A stretch of 64,000 bases of DNA from Bin87 sp963663945 (lineage in GTDB: Bacteria > Chloroflexota > Dehalococcoidia > Lucifugimonadales > UBA3495). Positions 31,626 through 41,199 of the stretch are shown here, piece by piece (the stretch's first letter is position 1; the number at the start of each line of letters is the position of its first letter). The position numbers were made by a program, and so were the translations under genes. The stretch covers positions 2,294,001-2,358,000 of the forward strand of contig OY760687.1 of the NCBI GenBank assembly GCA_963663945.1, in the 5' to 3' direction. Under the pieces are notes generated by a model. The model had not been told where the DNA came from. It saw only the letters and a list, made by a program, of their open reading frames with translations, and ran no database searches.

Positions 31626-32072
31626 CTAGTCGCCGAAGATTTCAGCGAGGCGCTGCTGGCGAAAGGCGAAGATGCGCTCCAGGTCGCGACGTACCAGCAG
31701 GCGGTCCGCCAACCACCCACCGAGCATGGCGTATTTTACGTGGTCGCCAACCAGGGTGCCGCCCTCATGAGGCGTGAACGTATGCTCATGGACCCAGGTT
31801 CGATACGGCCCGCGGATCTGCTCATCGACAAAGCGGTGCGGCGGATCCCAGGCAGTGATGCGGCTGCGCCACTTCAGACTCAGACCGTGCAGCCGCAGGC
31901 GGTAGTCGATTTCCACGCCTGATTCCATCGTGATGGGAGCCGGTGTCATGACTTCGAACCGCAGCCAGGGCGGAGTCAGCCGCTCGAGGTTGAACGCGTC
32001 GGCGTAGAAATCGAAAACGTCCTCGGGTTGCCGGGGCAGCCAATGCTCGGTGGCCAGGACGAAAGCCGCCAT
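31626..32072 (-). CDS. SRPBCC-family (START-like) ligand-binding protein
   Basis: A 148-residue protein. It opens FVLATEHWLPRQPEDVFDFYAD and has LERLTPPWLRFEV and VDEQIRGPYRTWVHEHTF, the pattern of cyclase/dehydrase-like SRPBCC proteins (YfiT-like group). It overlaps the glycerate kinase stop in TGATG, so the two are coupled. Ligand unknown. Confidence 0.82.
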   Translation of the reverse strand: MAAFVLATEHWLPRQPEDVFDFYADAFNLERLTPPWLRFEVMTPAPITMESGVEIDYRLRLHGLSLKWRSRITAWDPPHRFVDEQIRGPYRTWVHEHTFTPHEGGTLVGDHVKYAMLGGWLADRLLVRRDLERIFAFRQQRLAEIFGD

Positions 32073-33217
32073 CAGCGATTGCGTCCCAATCCGTACATAC
32101 GAATGGCGCGTTCGGCGGCCCTTTCGAGCAGTTCGGCGCCCCGCCGAAGGCTGGTGTCGAGATCCGACGGCTCCTCTCCGATGGGCAGGATGGCGTCGAT
32201 CCCATGGTCGTAAAGGGTTTCGTAGCCCGGGCCAAGGCTGCCGGCCATCAGGACCGTGGGGACGCCGAATTGTCGGGCGCGACGGGCGATGCCCACCGGT
32301 GCCTTGTCGAATGCGGTCGAACGATCAGCCCGACCTTCACCAGTGATGACGAATTCGGCTCCCGGCGCGTGTCGGTCGAAATCGAGCACATCGCAGACCA
32401 TGTCAATGCCCGAGCGCAGCTCCGCGCCGGCGAAGGCAAGCAGGCCCGCGCCCAGGCCTCCGGCCGCGCCGGAGCCGGGGGTGTGCAGCACGTTCCGGCC
32501 CAGGTCAGTCAGGACCACGCGGGCATAACTCGCCAGACAGCCGTCCAACTCGGCCACCATTTCGGGGGTGGCCCCCTTCTGCGGACCGAATATGGCGGAT
32601 GCGCCGGTTTCGCCGCAGAGTGGGTTGGTCACATCCGTTGCGCCGATTATGGAGGTCTCGGTCACAAGGGGGTGCAGGTCGGCGATATCGACGTGAGCCA
32701 GGTTGGCCAGGGCAGCGCCACCTGGGGGGAGCGGATCGCCGTTGGCGTCCAGGAACCGCACGCCCAGCGCGGACGCCATGCCGGCGCCGCCGTCGTTGGT
32801 AGCGCTCCCGCCGAGGCCGACGATGATATGACGATAACCGTCCTCCAGGGCGGTGCGGATCAACTCGCCGGTGCCGTGGGTGGTGGCGCGGCGCGGGTCT
32901 CGTTGGTCGTCGGGGATCAGGGCCAATCCTGAAGCAAGGGCCATCTCGATGACTGCGGTTTCGCCATCGCCCATGACACCCCAGCGCGCCTCGATGGCGT
33001 CTCCGAGCGGGCCGGTCACGGTGGCGCGGCGATATGACCCACCGGTGGTATCGATGAGCGCGGCCAGTGTCCCATCGCCGCCGTCGGCCACGGGGATCAG
33101 GATGGTCTCGGCGTCTGGCGACGCCCGGAGAACACCTCGCTGAATCGCCAGCGCAGCTTCCCGCGCGCCGATGCTGTGCTTGAACGCCTGGGGGGAAATG
33201 ACGATTCGTAATGGCAT
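32072..33217 (-). CDS. Glycerate kinase (GlxK/GarK family)
   Basis: A 381-residue protein from ATG 33217 (frame open to 33640). It starts MPLRIVISPQAFKHSI and has the Gly-rich DGGDGTLAALIDTTGG, IVGLGGSATNDGGAGM and a C-terminal FVITGEGRADRSTAFDKAP. This fits the type II glycerate 2-kinase family, which feeds glycerate into glycolysis. The usual SFKG at the start reads SPQAFKHS. Confidence 0.92.
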   Translation of the reverse strand: MPLRIVISPQAFKHSIGAREAALAIQRGVLRASPDAETILIPVADGGDGTLAALIDTTGGSYRRATVTGPLGDAIEARWGVMGDGETAVIEMALASGLALIPDDQRDPRRATTHGTGELIRTALEDGYRHIIVGLGGSATNDGGAGMASALGVRFLDANGDPLPPGGAALANLAHVDIADLHPLVTETSIIGATDVTNPLCGETGASAIFGPQKGATPEMVAELDGCLASYARVVLTDLGRNVLHTPGSGAAGGLGAGLLAFAGAELRSGIDMVCDVLDFDRHAPGAEFVITGEGRADRSTAFDKAPVGIARRARQFGVPTVLMAGSLGPGYETLYDHGIDAILPIGEEPSDLDTSLRRGAELLERAAERAIRMYGLGRNR

Positions 33218-33395
33218 GCGGAAATTATAACTTGGCGGCGAGCTGAACCTGGCGCAACCTGACGCTTCTTGACCGGGAGACGCAGGGCTGGGATTCGCGC
33301 CCGAGACCGGCCCGAATAGGCACGGGCGGCAGGTTATGTTACCATTCGCGACGCGGTCGCCGAGCGTGGCCTGAACTTGCCCCGGAGGGCTTTGG

Positions 33396-34727
33396 ATGCC
33401 AACGAAAGAAGAGTTGAAAGACCGGGCATTCGCTGAAATCGATTCCCGCGCGGAGGAATTGATCGGCCTGTCCAAGCAGATCCTGGCCAACCCAGAGCCG
33501 GGCTTCCGGGAATTCAAAACTGCGGCGCTGGTCGGCGAGCAGTTCGCGGCCATGGGAGTGCCGTTCCGGTCCGGTTTGGGCATGACGGGTCTGCGCGGGG
33601 AGATCATAGGCGGCAGCGAAGGGCCGAGCATGGCGATCATGGGCGAGCTGGACAGCCTGATCGTAAACGAGCATCCACATGCGAGCGCGGAAACGGGCGC
33701 GGCCCACGCCTGCGGCCATCACTGCCAGATCGCCATGATGCTGGGAGTAACCAGGGCGCTGATGCGAGACGACGTATTGCCCCACCTGAGCGGGCGCATC
33801 CTGTCCATGGCGGTCCCGGCTGAGGAATACATTGAGATCGAATACCGGGACCAGCTGCGCAGGGACGGCAAGATCGAATTCCTGGGCGGCAAACCGGAGT
33901 TCATCAAGCTGGGCGAGTTCGACGACGTGCACCTGGCGATGATGATGCACACCACGAGCACGCCGAGCGAAAAGCAGCTGTGCCTCACCGGAACCAACAA
34001 CGGCACCGTGGCCAAAAAGATCCAGTTCGTCGGCAAGGGAGCCCACGCCGGCGGTTCTCCTCACCTGGGCATCAACGCGCTGAACGCGGCGACGATGGCG
34101 ATGACAGCGATCCACTTCAACCGCGAAACCTTCGTGGACACCGACACGGTTCGCGTGCATCCCATCATCACCAAGGGCGGCGAAGCGGTCAGCGCGGTGC
34201 CGGCCGACGTGCGCATGGAAACGTTCGTCAGGGGCAAGACACTGGATGCGATCATGGACGCCAATCGCAAGGTTGATCGCGCGTTGCGCGCGGGGGCCAT
34301 GGCGATGGGGGCCACAGTGAACATCCAGACCATCCCCGGCTATTTTCCGATGCTGCAGGACGACCGGATGCAGGCGATTTTCCGCGCGAACGCCGAAAAC
34401 CTGGTGGGCGCCGAGAACATCGGCCGGACGGAGCACCGGACCGGCAGCACCGACATGGGCGACGTGAGCGCGCTGATGCCCGTGCTGCACCCCTACGTGG
34501 GGGGCGCGACAGGTATCGGCCACGGCGCGGACTACGTGATCCAGGACTACCAGATGGCCGTGATCACGGGGGCCAAGGCGATGGCTTCGACGGTGATTGA
34601 CCTGATGGCGGACGGGGCAAAAGAGGCCAACCAGGTGGTGGCGAACCATCGGGCGCACATGACCTCGCGGGAATACCTGAAATTCATGCGGGGCCTGGCG
34701 ACAGAAGAAACTTACACCGCGGGATAA
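33396..34727 (+). CDS. M20-family amidohydrolase (first of a tandem pair)
   Basis: A 443-residue metallohydrolase starting at ATG 33396 behind GGAGGG. The metal site is in HACGHHCQIAMML, the catalytic Glu in VPAEEYIE, and the dimerisation domain contains KGAHAGGSPHLGINALN; a late His lies in IGHGADYVIQD. These are features of the HipO/AbgA-like M20D amidohydrolases, which cleave N-acyl amino acids or p-aminobenzoyl-glutamate. It shares about half its residues with the next gene. Confidence 0.9.
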   Translation: MPTKEELKDRAFAEIDSRAEELIGLSKQILANPEPGFREFKTAALVGEQFAAMGVPFRSGLGMTGLRGEIIGGSEGPSMAIMGELDSLIVNEHPHASAETGAAHACGHHCQIAMMLGVTRALMRDDVLPHLSGRILSMAVPAEEYIEIEYRDQLRRDGKIEFLGGKPEFIKLGEFDDVHLAMMMHTTSTPSEKQLCLTGTNNGTVAKKIQFVGKGAHAGGSPHLGINALNAATMAMTAIHFNRETFVDTDTVRVHPIITKGGEAVSAVPADVRMETFVRGKTLDAIMDANRKVDRALRAGAMAMGATVNIQTIPGYFPMLQDDRMQAIFRANAENLVGAENIGRTEHRTGSTDMGDVSALMPVLHPYVGGATGIGHGADYVIQDYQMAVITGAKAMASTVIDLMADGAKEANQVVANHRAHMTSREYLKFMRGLATEETYTAG

Positions 34728-34818
34728 CGGGCGCGTACAGCACGGGGCAGTCGACACCACCTTGCCCTGATGCCAATACAGAAGCCGCATATCCCCCCTT
34801 GGAAACGGAACAAACGGA

Positions 34819-36168
34819 ATGGCCACGCGCGAAGAACTCAAGCAAGCGGCATGCGCCGCGATTGACCGGCACAGCGACGACCTGATCGCGGTGTCCAAAG
34901 ACATCCTGGCAAACCCGGAGCCCGGGTACAGCGAGTACCGGACGGCCCGCGTCGTCGCCGAACAGTTTGCCAAGCTGGGAGTACAATTCCGGGCCAACCT
35001 GGCGTTGACTGGCCTCAAGGGGAGCATCAAAGGCGGGGCCGGAACGGGTCCGCGCGTGGCAATCATCGGTGAGTTGGACAGCCTGATCGTCGACGGGCAT
35101 CCCTTTGCGGCGGAAAACACCAACGCGGCGCATGCCTGCGGACACCACTGCCAGATCGGCATGATGCTGGGGGCGGTGATGGGACTGTCCGCGTCGGAAG
35201 TGTTGCCGGAGTTGAGCGGGGAAATCGTCCCCTTTGCGGTGCCAGCCGAGGAGTTCATCGAGGTCGCGCGCCGCCTGGACCTGCGCGAGTCCGGCAAGAT
35301 CGAATTCATGGGCGGCAAGCAGGAACTGATCCGCCTCGGCGAATTTGACGATGTCGATATTGCGATGATGTGTCATACCGCCAGCGACATGGGATCGCAC
35401 GCGTTCGCCATGGGCGGCACCAGCAACGGGCACGTGGTTAAGTACGTGCGTTTCATCGGGCGGGCGGCTCACGCGGGGTCATCGCCGCACCTTGGGATCA
35501 ACGCTCTGAACGCGGCAAACTTCGCGCTCCAGGCCATCAACGCGAACCGGGAACTTTACCGGGAGCAGGACACGGTGCGGATCCATGGGATCATGACGCA
35601 CGGCGGGCAGGCGGTGAACTCGGTGCCGTCGGACGTGCGGCTGGAATGGCGCGTCAGGTCAGGCACACCGGAGGCCGTGGTGAGATACTCGGACATCGTG
35701 GACCGGTGCTTCCGTTCGGGAGCCCTGGCAGTGGGAGCGTCGGTGTCGATCACCAACATCCCGGGATACCTGCCAATGCGACACGACCAGCAACTCATGG
35801 ACGTGTTCCGGGGGAACGCGAAGGACCTGCTGCAGGAAAACCGCGTTCTGATCATGCCGCCCACGCGAAACCGGGGCGGCTCCACCGACATGGGCGACCT
35901 CAGTCACATCCTCCCCGCGATTCATCCGTACACGGCCGGGGCCGAAGGGCCGGGCCACAGTTCAGAGTACCTGGTCACGGATTACCAACAGGCCGTGGTG
36001 AATCCGGCGAAGATCATGGCGATGTCGGTAATTGACCTGTTGGCGGACAACGCCGAGGGCGCGCGGCGGGTGACCACGTCGTTCCGCCCGGCAATGTCGA
36101 AAGGGTCGTATCTCAACTTCCAGCGCCAGCGCGCGGAAGTGATTGAGTACGACGGCGCGGCAGCCTAG
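34819..36168 (+). CDS. M20-family amidohydrolase (second of a tandem pair)
   Basis: A 449-residue paralogue of the previous gene with the same landmarks: HACGHHCQIGMMLG, VPAEEFIEVARR, GRAAHAGSSPHLGINALN and GPGHSSEYLVTD. The gap is 91 bp. Substrate unknown; divergence between the copies suggests two related amides. Confidence 0.9.
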   Translation: MATREELKQAACAAIDRHSDDLIAVSKDILANPEPGYSEYRTARVVAEQFAKLGVQFRANLALTGLKGSIKGGAGTGPRVAIIGELDSLIVDGHPFAAENTNAAHACGHHCQIGMMLGAVMGLSASEVLPELSGEIVPFAVPAEEFIEVARRLDLRESGKIEFMGGKQELIRLGEFDDVDIAMMCHTASDMGSHAFAMGGTSNGHVVKYVRFIGRAAHAGSSPHLGINALNAANFALQAINANRELYREQDTVRIHGIMTHGGQAVNSVPSDVRLEWRVRSGTPEAVVRYSDIVDRCFRSGALAVGASVSITNIPGYLPMRHDQQLMDVFRGNAKDLLQENRVLIMPPTRNRGGSTDMGDLSHILPAIHPYTAGAEGPGHSSEYLVTDYQQAVVNPAKIMAMSVIDLLADNAEGARRVTTSFRPAMSKGSYLNFQRQRAEVIEYDGAAA

Positions 36169-36179
36169 CCCGGGCGCAG

Positions 36180-36818
36180 TCACAAACCAACGGTTCGCGC
36201 CAGCGCCATAAAGCCGCCGGCGATCAGCGGCACCGTCAGGTTGTCGTCCAGCGGCAGTGGCAAGAATTCCACCGCGGCGGCAAAGCCTGCGGTGATCACC
36301 ACAGCCCACGACCACGCACCGTACCCCGCCGCCGCAAGAACAGCCCACACGGCCAGAGAGGCGGCGATGAACGCCAGGATGCCCAAAGGCGACTTGCCCC
36401 AAACACGCGGCCCCGGACAGCGGGAGCCGATGAGCGCGGCCGCAGGGTCTCCGACGGCGACGAACATCAGCACCGGCAACGCCACCTCGATGCCGTAGAA
36501 GTAGAATGCGAAGAATGCCGCGATCAACAGGTAGGTGGCCCCGGTTATGTCGGTGGCCTCGGCCGGTTTCAGGATAGATCCGAATATCCCAAGGTAGGCG
36601 CGGTTGAAGAAACCGGTGCGCTGGCGACCGACGTCCACCGCCAGCGAAAGCAGCGCGCCACCTCCCAGCAGGGTCATGTAGGCCGGCTCTGGAATTGCCA
36701 AGGCCAACAGCGTCGTACAACTGGCGGCCACCAGATGGAACACGCGTCGACCGACGGGTGGCTGAGTTCGCGGAGAAAGATCAGGATCGGTCATCTGTCC
36801 GACACTGAAGATATTCAT
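36180..36818 (-). CDS. Dolichol/phytol/diacylglycerol kinase-like membrane protein
   Basis: A 212-residue polytopic protein of the SEC59/VTE5/DGK1 type that use CTP to phosphorylate isoprenoid alcohols or diacylglycerol. The motif MFVAVGDPAAALIGSRCPG and the C-terminal EFLPLPLDDNLTVPL are the family signatures. At least five hydrophobic segments are present. It overlaps the next leftward gene by 4 bases (ATGA-type), so it is co-transcribed with the Bax inhibitor-like gene. Confidence 0.85.
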   Translation of the reverse strand: MNIFSVGQMTDPDLSPRTQPPVGRRVFHLVAASCTTLLALAIPEPAYMTLLGGGALLSLAVDVGRQRTGFFNRAYLGIFGSILKPAEATDITGATYLLIAAFFAFYFYGIEVALPVLMFVAVGDPAAALIGSRCPGPRVWGKSPLGILAFIAASLAVWAVLAAAGYGAWSWAVVITAGFAAAVEFLPLPLDDNLTVPLIAGGFMALARTVGL

Positions 36819-37519
36819 GACGGGGAACAGCCCCCGTAAGGCAAGAACAACGGGATCGTGAGCAAGTTGAGGTAATGTTGGGCGGCTCCGATGACAGCGA
36901 TATGGCCTACAGCATTAATGTTTCCGGTGTTGTAGGCTTCATGCACGGCGGATTTTACTCTTCTCGTCTGCCAATAGGCCAAGCCCAGACACAATAGCAG
37001 AACAGCGATCGTTATAAGCTCGAATAGCAATGTGGAGAAGACGTAACGATTGACCAAGTTGTTGCTGATTAACCCGATCAGACCAAACAGCAGGACCATC
37101 CACCACTTGGACAGATCGCGCCGAGTGATCAGTCCAATGGCGCTCATCAACGCGAACAGGCTCGCGGTCATCGCAAGGGGCAACACTATCGTCGCGATAG
37201 TGTAGACGCCCAAGATGCAGGACACCGAGACACCAACTAATGCGGCGCATGTGCAGTACAGAGGCGCGGCGACCGGCACAGGCAAGCGGCGTACGAAGAA
37301 AGAAAGCAACAGTATCAACACAAGCGTGACACCGCCGATTGCAATAAACCCGTCCAGCCCGATATCTTCCCTTATCCCCGACTGGTGCGTGAGCCAAGCC
37401 GCGATGGCAGTAGCCATCAATCCAAGAGCAATCCATCCGTACATACGGGCGATGGCTGCGGGATAATAGCGCTCCGCATCCGCCTCAGATCCGTAGGACG
37501 AAGGGATATCGCTATACAC
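36815..37519 (-). CDS. Bax inhibitor-1/YccA-family membrane protein
   Basis: A 234-residue protein with about seven hydrophobic helices. YGWIALGLMATAIAAWLTHQ near the start and WQTRRVKSAVHEAYN near the end match the BI-1 family (UPF0005). These are calcium-leak or stress-related inner-membrane proteins. Base use here is a little more AT-rich than in neighbours. Confidence 0.85.
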   Translation of the reverse strand: MYSDIPSSYGSEADAERYYPAAIARMYGWIALGLMATAIAAWLTHQSGIREDIGLDGFIAIGGVTLVLILLLSFFVRRLPVPVAAPLYCTCAALVGVSVSCILGVYTIATIVLPLAMTASLFALMSAIGLITRRDLSKWWMVLLFGLIGLISNNLVNRYVFSTLLFELITIAVLLLCLGLAYWQTRRVKSAVHEAYNTGNINAVGHIAVIGAAQHYLNLLTIPLFLPYGGCSPS

Positions 37520-37552
37520 GGTGCCGCAGCGTTAACGCGGGCTTGGCTCTGG

Positions 37553-38212
37553 TCAGAAGTCGATGATGACGGTGTCGCCGGCGCCCCAGCGGAAAGAACG
37601 GAACTCGGTGTCCCGGGGGACCTCGAACACCAGCCACCCGTCCAGGCCGGTGCCCCGGGGCAGTTGCTGGGCACGCTGGACCACCTTGATCTGGCCGTCA
37701 GGCTGTTCTTCCTCGTAGGCGGCGTTCCAGAGGAACCGCACGCATTCCGTGGGAGCCTCGGGATTCACGGGGACGGTGCAGCGGTCCGACGGCTTTTCAG
37801 GCACCTCAGCATCCTCCGCCAGCGCGCCGACGTTGACGGGCGCATATTTGCCCTGGAAGAAGTCCCGCAACTGTGCCGCATCGCGGTCGATGTTGACGAT
37901 GGCGCTGGTGGCCGTATGGTTTTCAACTCTCACGCGGAGCAGGATGAGCTCATTTTCGTCGGATTGCGGAGACAGCTTATACAGGGGCTCACCGACCGAG
38001 CCCTGGGAGGGCAAGCGGGTGGAGGTAGTCCAGCGCAGCTCATCGGTGCGCTCGAGAGCCGCGACACTGACGTGGAGGATCCGGCCCTTGTAGTACTTGC
38101 CGATGTTGGGTGACTGGGACGAGCAGGCCAGACTGACCGCCAATACCAGCAACATCAACAGGAAAACCGGCGCAACCCGCCGGGCGAAGACACGACCGTG
38201 GAGACTAGTCAT
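37553..38212 (-). CDS. Predicted lipoprotein
   Basis: A 219-residue protein with a signal peptide (RRVAPVFLLMLLVLAVSLAC) and lipobox VSLAC, so Cys 30 should be lipidated. The rest is a beta-rich extracytoplasmic domain with VRVENHTATSAIVNID and a C-terminal LVFEVPRDTEF, reminiscent of DUF4352-type immunoglobulin-like domains. It overlaps the cysteine desulfurase stop by 8 bases. Function unknown. Confidence 0.72.
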   Translation of the reverse strand: MTSLHGRVFARRVAPVFLLMLLVLAVSLACSSQSPNIGKYYKGRILHVSVAALERTDELRWTTSTRLPSQGSVGEPLYKLSPQSDENELILLRVRVENHTATSAIVNIDRDAAQLRDFFQGKYAPVNVGALAEDAEVPEKPSDRCTVPVNPEAPTECVRFLWNAAYEEEQPDGQIKVVQRAQQLPRGTGLDGWLVFEVPRDTEFRSFRWGAGDTVIIDF

Positions 38213-39401
38213 CGTCGGTTCCGGTCAAAGTGGGTAGCTGGCGGAGGTCGCCGATCAGGTCGGTCAGCACCGTCAACATGCGATCAACCTCGGCGTCGGT
38301 ATTGTGCTTCCCCAGGGTGACGCGGAGGGAGCCCCGCGCGGTATCGGCGGTTTGGCCCAGAGCCAGGAGGACGTGGGAGGGTTCCAGCGACCCGCTGCTG
38401 CACGCGCTGCCACTACTGGCGGCGATGCCCTGGAGGTCCAGCCCGAGCAGGATCGATTCGCCTTCCACGCCATCAAAGGAGAAGTTGACGTTGTTGGGCA
38501 GACGGTCGGTTGGATGTCCGTTCAGGATGGCGTCCGGGACACGATGCTGGATCTCGGCGATGACGCGGTCGCGCAGGGCGGCGCATTGGGCGCCGACCTC
38601 TTCTTTCTGGTTGTCTGCCATTTCAAGAGCCACGGACAGCCCGATGATGCCGGCCACGTTTTCGGTGCCGGACCGGCGCTCGCGCTCCTGTCCGCCTCCG
38701 GTGATCAATGGAAGATAGGGGACACCCCGGCGCAAGAAGAGGACGCCCACGCCCTTGGGCCCGTAGAACTTGTGGCCAGACAGGCTCATCATGTCGACGC
38801 CCAGACGGCGCACGTCCAGGTCCAGGAAGCCGGCGGCCTGCACTGCATCGGTATGCATGACGATGGTGCGGCTCAGAGTCTGGGCGCGTTCCTTGACCGC
38901 GGCAGATATTTCCGGGATGGGATTGATCGTCCCGATCTCGTTGTTGGCGTACATTATGGAAACGAGGGCGGTCTCCGGCGTTATGGCGTTGGCCACCTGC
39001 TGGGGATCCACGCGGCCGTAGTCGTCCACGGGCAGGTAGGTCACCTCCCAACCGCGATTTTCCAGCATCTGGCAGGCGTGAAGGACAGCGTGGTGCTCCG
39101 CGGCCGCCGTGATGACGTGGCGCCCGGTTTCTTCCAGCGCGTAGGCGGCGCCGCGTATGGCAGCATTGTCGGATTCGGTGCCGCCGCTGGTGAACACCAC
39201 CTCGCGGTTGCGACAGTTGAGCACCCGGGCGACGCGTTCGCGGGCGGCGTCCAGGGCGTACCTCGCCTCCTGTCCGACGGTGTGGACGCTGGAGGCGTTG
39301 CCGTAGAGCCGCGTGAAGTAGGGCAGCATCGCCTCCAGGACTCGCTCGTCCATGGGCGTGGTGCCGGCGTGATCGAAGTAGATGTGGTTTTGCGTGGTCA
39401 T
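38205..39401 (-). CDS. Cysteine desulfurase (NifS/IscS type)
   Basis: A 398-residue PLP enzyme. The PLP Lys is in SGHKFYGPKGVGVLF and the catalytic Cys in SGSACSSGSLEPSHVL. It opens YFDHAGTTPMDERVLEAM, the usual start of this family. It moves sulfur from cysteine to Fe-S assembly or thiolation. If selenium metabolism exists here, a NifS-like protein could also supply selenium, which is inference. Confidence 0.94.
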   Translation of the reverse strand: MTTQNHIYFDHAGTTPMDERVLEAMLPYFTRLYGNASSVHTVGQEARYALDAARERVARVLNCRNREVVFTSGGTESDNAAIRGAAYALEETGRHVITAAAEHHAVLHACQMLENRGWEVTYLPVDDYGRVDPQQVANAITPETALVSIMYANNEIGTINPIPEISAAVKERAQTLSRTIVMHTDAVQAAGFLDLDVRRLGVDMMSLSGHKFYGPKGVGVLFLRRGVPYLPLITGGGQERERRSGTENVAGIIGLSVALEMADNQKEEVGAQCAALRDRVIAEIQHRVPDAILNGHPTDRLPNNVNFSFDGVEGESILLGLDLQGIAASSGSACSSGSLEPSHVLLALGQTADTARGSLRVTLGKHNTDAEVDRMLTVLTDLIGDLRQLPTLTGTDDD

Positions 39402-39834
39402 CGGATCGCGTGCTGTTTGAATTTTAGCATAGGGGCGGACGGCTCCCGGCGATTGCCCGACAGCGCCAAACCATCGAGACGCAGTCAGGGAAAGCCACTT
39501 TTACCACAACGGCGCGGCGTACGCGATAGTAACCAGCGATCCGATTATGCCAGCAATCCGAATATCATTGAAGTTGCCGGTTCGCTGCGTCGCGCAATTC
39601 GCTACACAGAGGATGGGCACTGGGAGCCAAGCTGCTCCAATCGAAGTATCTCTAAATTTTGGCGATACTCATCCCACCAGCGTTACCGCTCCGGCTGACT
39701 TGCCCGGACCAAAGCCCACGAACTCAGCGGCCACCATTCGCGTTGCGACCCCAGGCACCGCATAGCCTGCCTTGCGACGCCCGGGGTCGGCGGCTATAGT
39801 GACCCGCAACCGAGAGCACGCCCGAGGGATGAAT
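39402..39834. other. Intergenic region, no gene seen
   Basis: A 433-base gap between divergent genes. An extended -10 (TGCTAAAAT on the minus strand, 39429-39421) may serve the desulfurase. Short open frames here lack coding character. Confidence 0.6.
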
Positions 39835-40683
39835 ATGGCTATTGCAGAGATCAACGGATACCGCATGAACTACGAGGTGTTCGGGGATGACACGGCGCCG
39901 GCCCTGGCATTGATACACGGAGGCCTGGGAGGCGGAGACGGGAGCAAGGACACGATCAACCGCCAAGCGGGGGCGCTGTCCGCGGGGTATCGCTGCGTTT
40001 TCTATGACCGACGGGCGTGCGGAGAGTCCGACACGCCGGCGGATGGCTACGACATGACCAATTGCGCGCGCGACCTCCAGGAGTTGCTGGGCCATCTTGG
40101 CATCAGCAAAGCCCACATCCTGGGATCGTCGGCGGGCGGGCCGATCGCGACGCAGTTTGCACTGGATTATCCGGATCTGACGGACACGCTGATCCTGATC
40201 AACACGATGAGTTATTCGGAGGAGGACCAGCGGGAGGTGCGTCGGCAGGAATTGCGCCGGCTCAAGGAACGGATCGCGGAGGTTGGCAGATCGGCGGCCG
40301 TCGAGCAGGCGCTAGCGGACCGGTTCCCGCAGATGTCGGCAGACGATCCGGAACGCTTCGCGCGAATTGCCGCGGAGAACCTGGCGCGCATTGACGGCAT
40401 TGCCGCCACGCAGCAGGCGTACCTGGACATCGGGGATTCCCTGGAATCGCGGCTGGCCGAACTCAAGATGCCGACGCTGGTGGTCCACGGGGACGCCGAC
40501 AGCCGGATACCGGTGGAGTGCGGCCGCAGCCTGGCATCGGGGATCTCCGGGTCTGAACTGCACGTAATCACCGGAGCGGAACACGGGCTGATGACCAACG
40601 AGGCGGCGGGCGAGACGCAGCGAATCATCCTGGACTTCCTGCGGCGGGCTTCGGCCGGCCACGCCCAGGCGGCCGCGAACTGA
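39835..40683 (+). CDS. Alpha/beta hydrolase
   Basis: A 282-residue hydrolase; ATG 39835 follows GAGGG by six bases. The oxyanion region is LALIHGGLGGGDG, the nucleophile elbow is HILGSSAGGPIAT, the acid is in LVVHGDADSRIPVE and the His in GAEHGLM. Substrate unknown. It stands just before the VOC pair. Confidence 0.9.
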   Translation: MAIAEINGYRMNYEVFGDDTAPALALIHGGLGGGDGSKDTINRQAGALSAGYRCVFYDRRACGESDTPADGYDMTNCARDLQELLGHLGISKAHILGSSAGGPIATQFALDYPDLTDTLILINTMSYSEEDQREVRRQELRRLKERIAEVGRSAAVEQALADRFPQMSADDPERFARIAAENLARIDGIAATQQAYLDIGDSLESRLAELKMPTLVVHGDADSRIPVECGRSLASGISGSELHVITGAEHGLMTNEAAGETQRIILDFLRRASAGHAQAAAN

Positions 40684-40768
40684 CGGGCGCCATCGGCCAA
40701 AGGCGGGTAAGCCTCCCGCCATCGGCACCCAAAGATAGCCGGAGTGAAATCGACCGGAGGAACAACGT

Positions 40769-41176
40769 ATGACAACGGTGAGCATTGACCACGTTGCGAT
40801 GCCCACGGCGGACGCCGAAAGGCTGATCGGGTTCTACAAGAAGCTGGGCTTCGAGATCACCGACGAAGCTGAATGGCGGGCCGGGACAGCGAATATCTTC
40901 TCGATCCAAATTGGGGATTCGAAGATCAACGTGCACCCGGAGCGGTACATGGCGAACCTGCGCGGGCCGACTGCCGTGCCCGGCTGCATGGACATGTGCT
41001 TCGTGTGGGACGGGACGGTTGAACAGTGCCAGCGAATGCTCGCCGAAGCGGGGGTGGAGGTCGTGCAAGGTCCGGTACCCCGAAAGGGAGCGCGGCAACG
41101 GGGCGCGGCGCCATCGCTGAGCCTGTACGCCCGGGATCCGGACGGCAACCTGCTGGAATGGATGATTTACGAATAA
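40769..41176 (+). CDS. VOC/glyoxalase-like protein (first of a tandem pair)
   Basis: A 135-residue vicinal-oxygen-chelate protein: SIDHVAMPTADAERLIGFYKKLGFEI at the start and YARDPDGNLLEWMIYE at the end, with the metal His at position 7 and Glu near the C-terminus. It is 31 bases from the second copy. Roles in the family include isomerases, dioxygenases and lactoylglutathione lyase. Confidence 0.9.
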   Translation: MTTVSIDHVAMPTADAERLIGFYKKLGFEITDEAEWRAGTANIFSIQIGDSKINVHPERYMANLRGPTAVPGCMDMCFVWDGTVEQCQRMLAEAGVEVVQGPVPRKGARQRGAAPSLSLYARDPDGNLLEWMIYE

Positions 41177-41199
41177 GACTGACCGAGGAGGAATGCAAC

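Noticed and set aside
33339..35318. A 659-codon open frame on the minus strand
   Set aside because: It is antisense to the M20 amidohydrolase genes, which have clear motifs; its composition is that of a shadow frame in GC-rich DNA.
38304..39698. A 464-codon open frame on the plus strand
   Set aside because: Antisense to the cysteine desulfurase; no domain seen.
39547..39765. A 72-codon frame in the gap before the alpha/beta hydrolase
   Set aside because: No ribosome site, no domain, and a composition unlike its neighbours.
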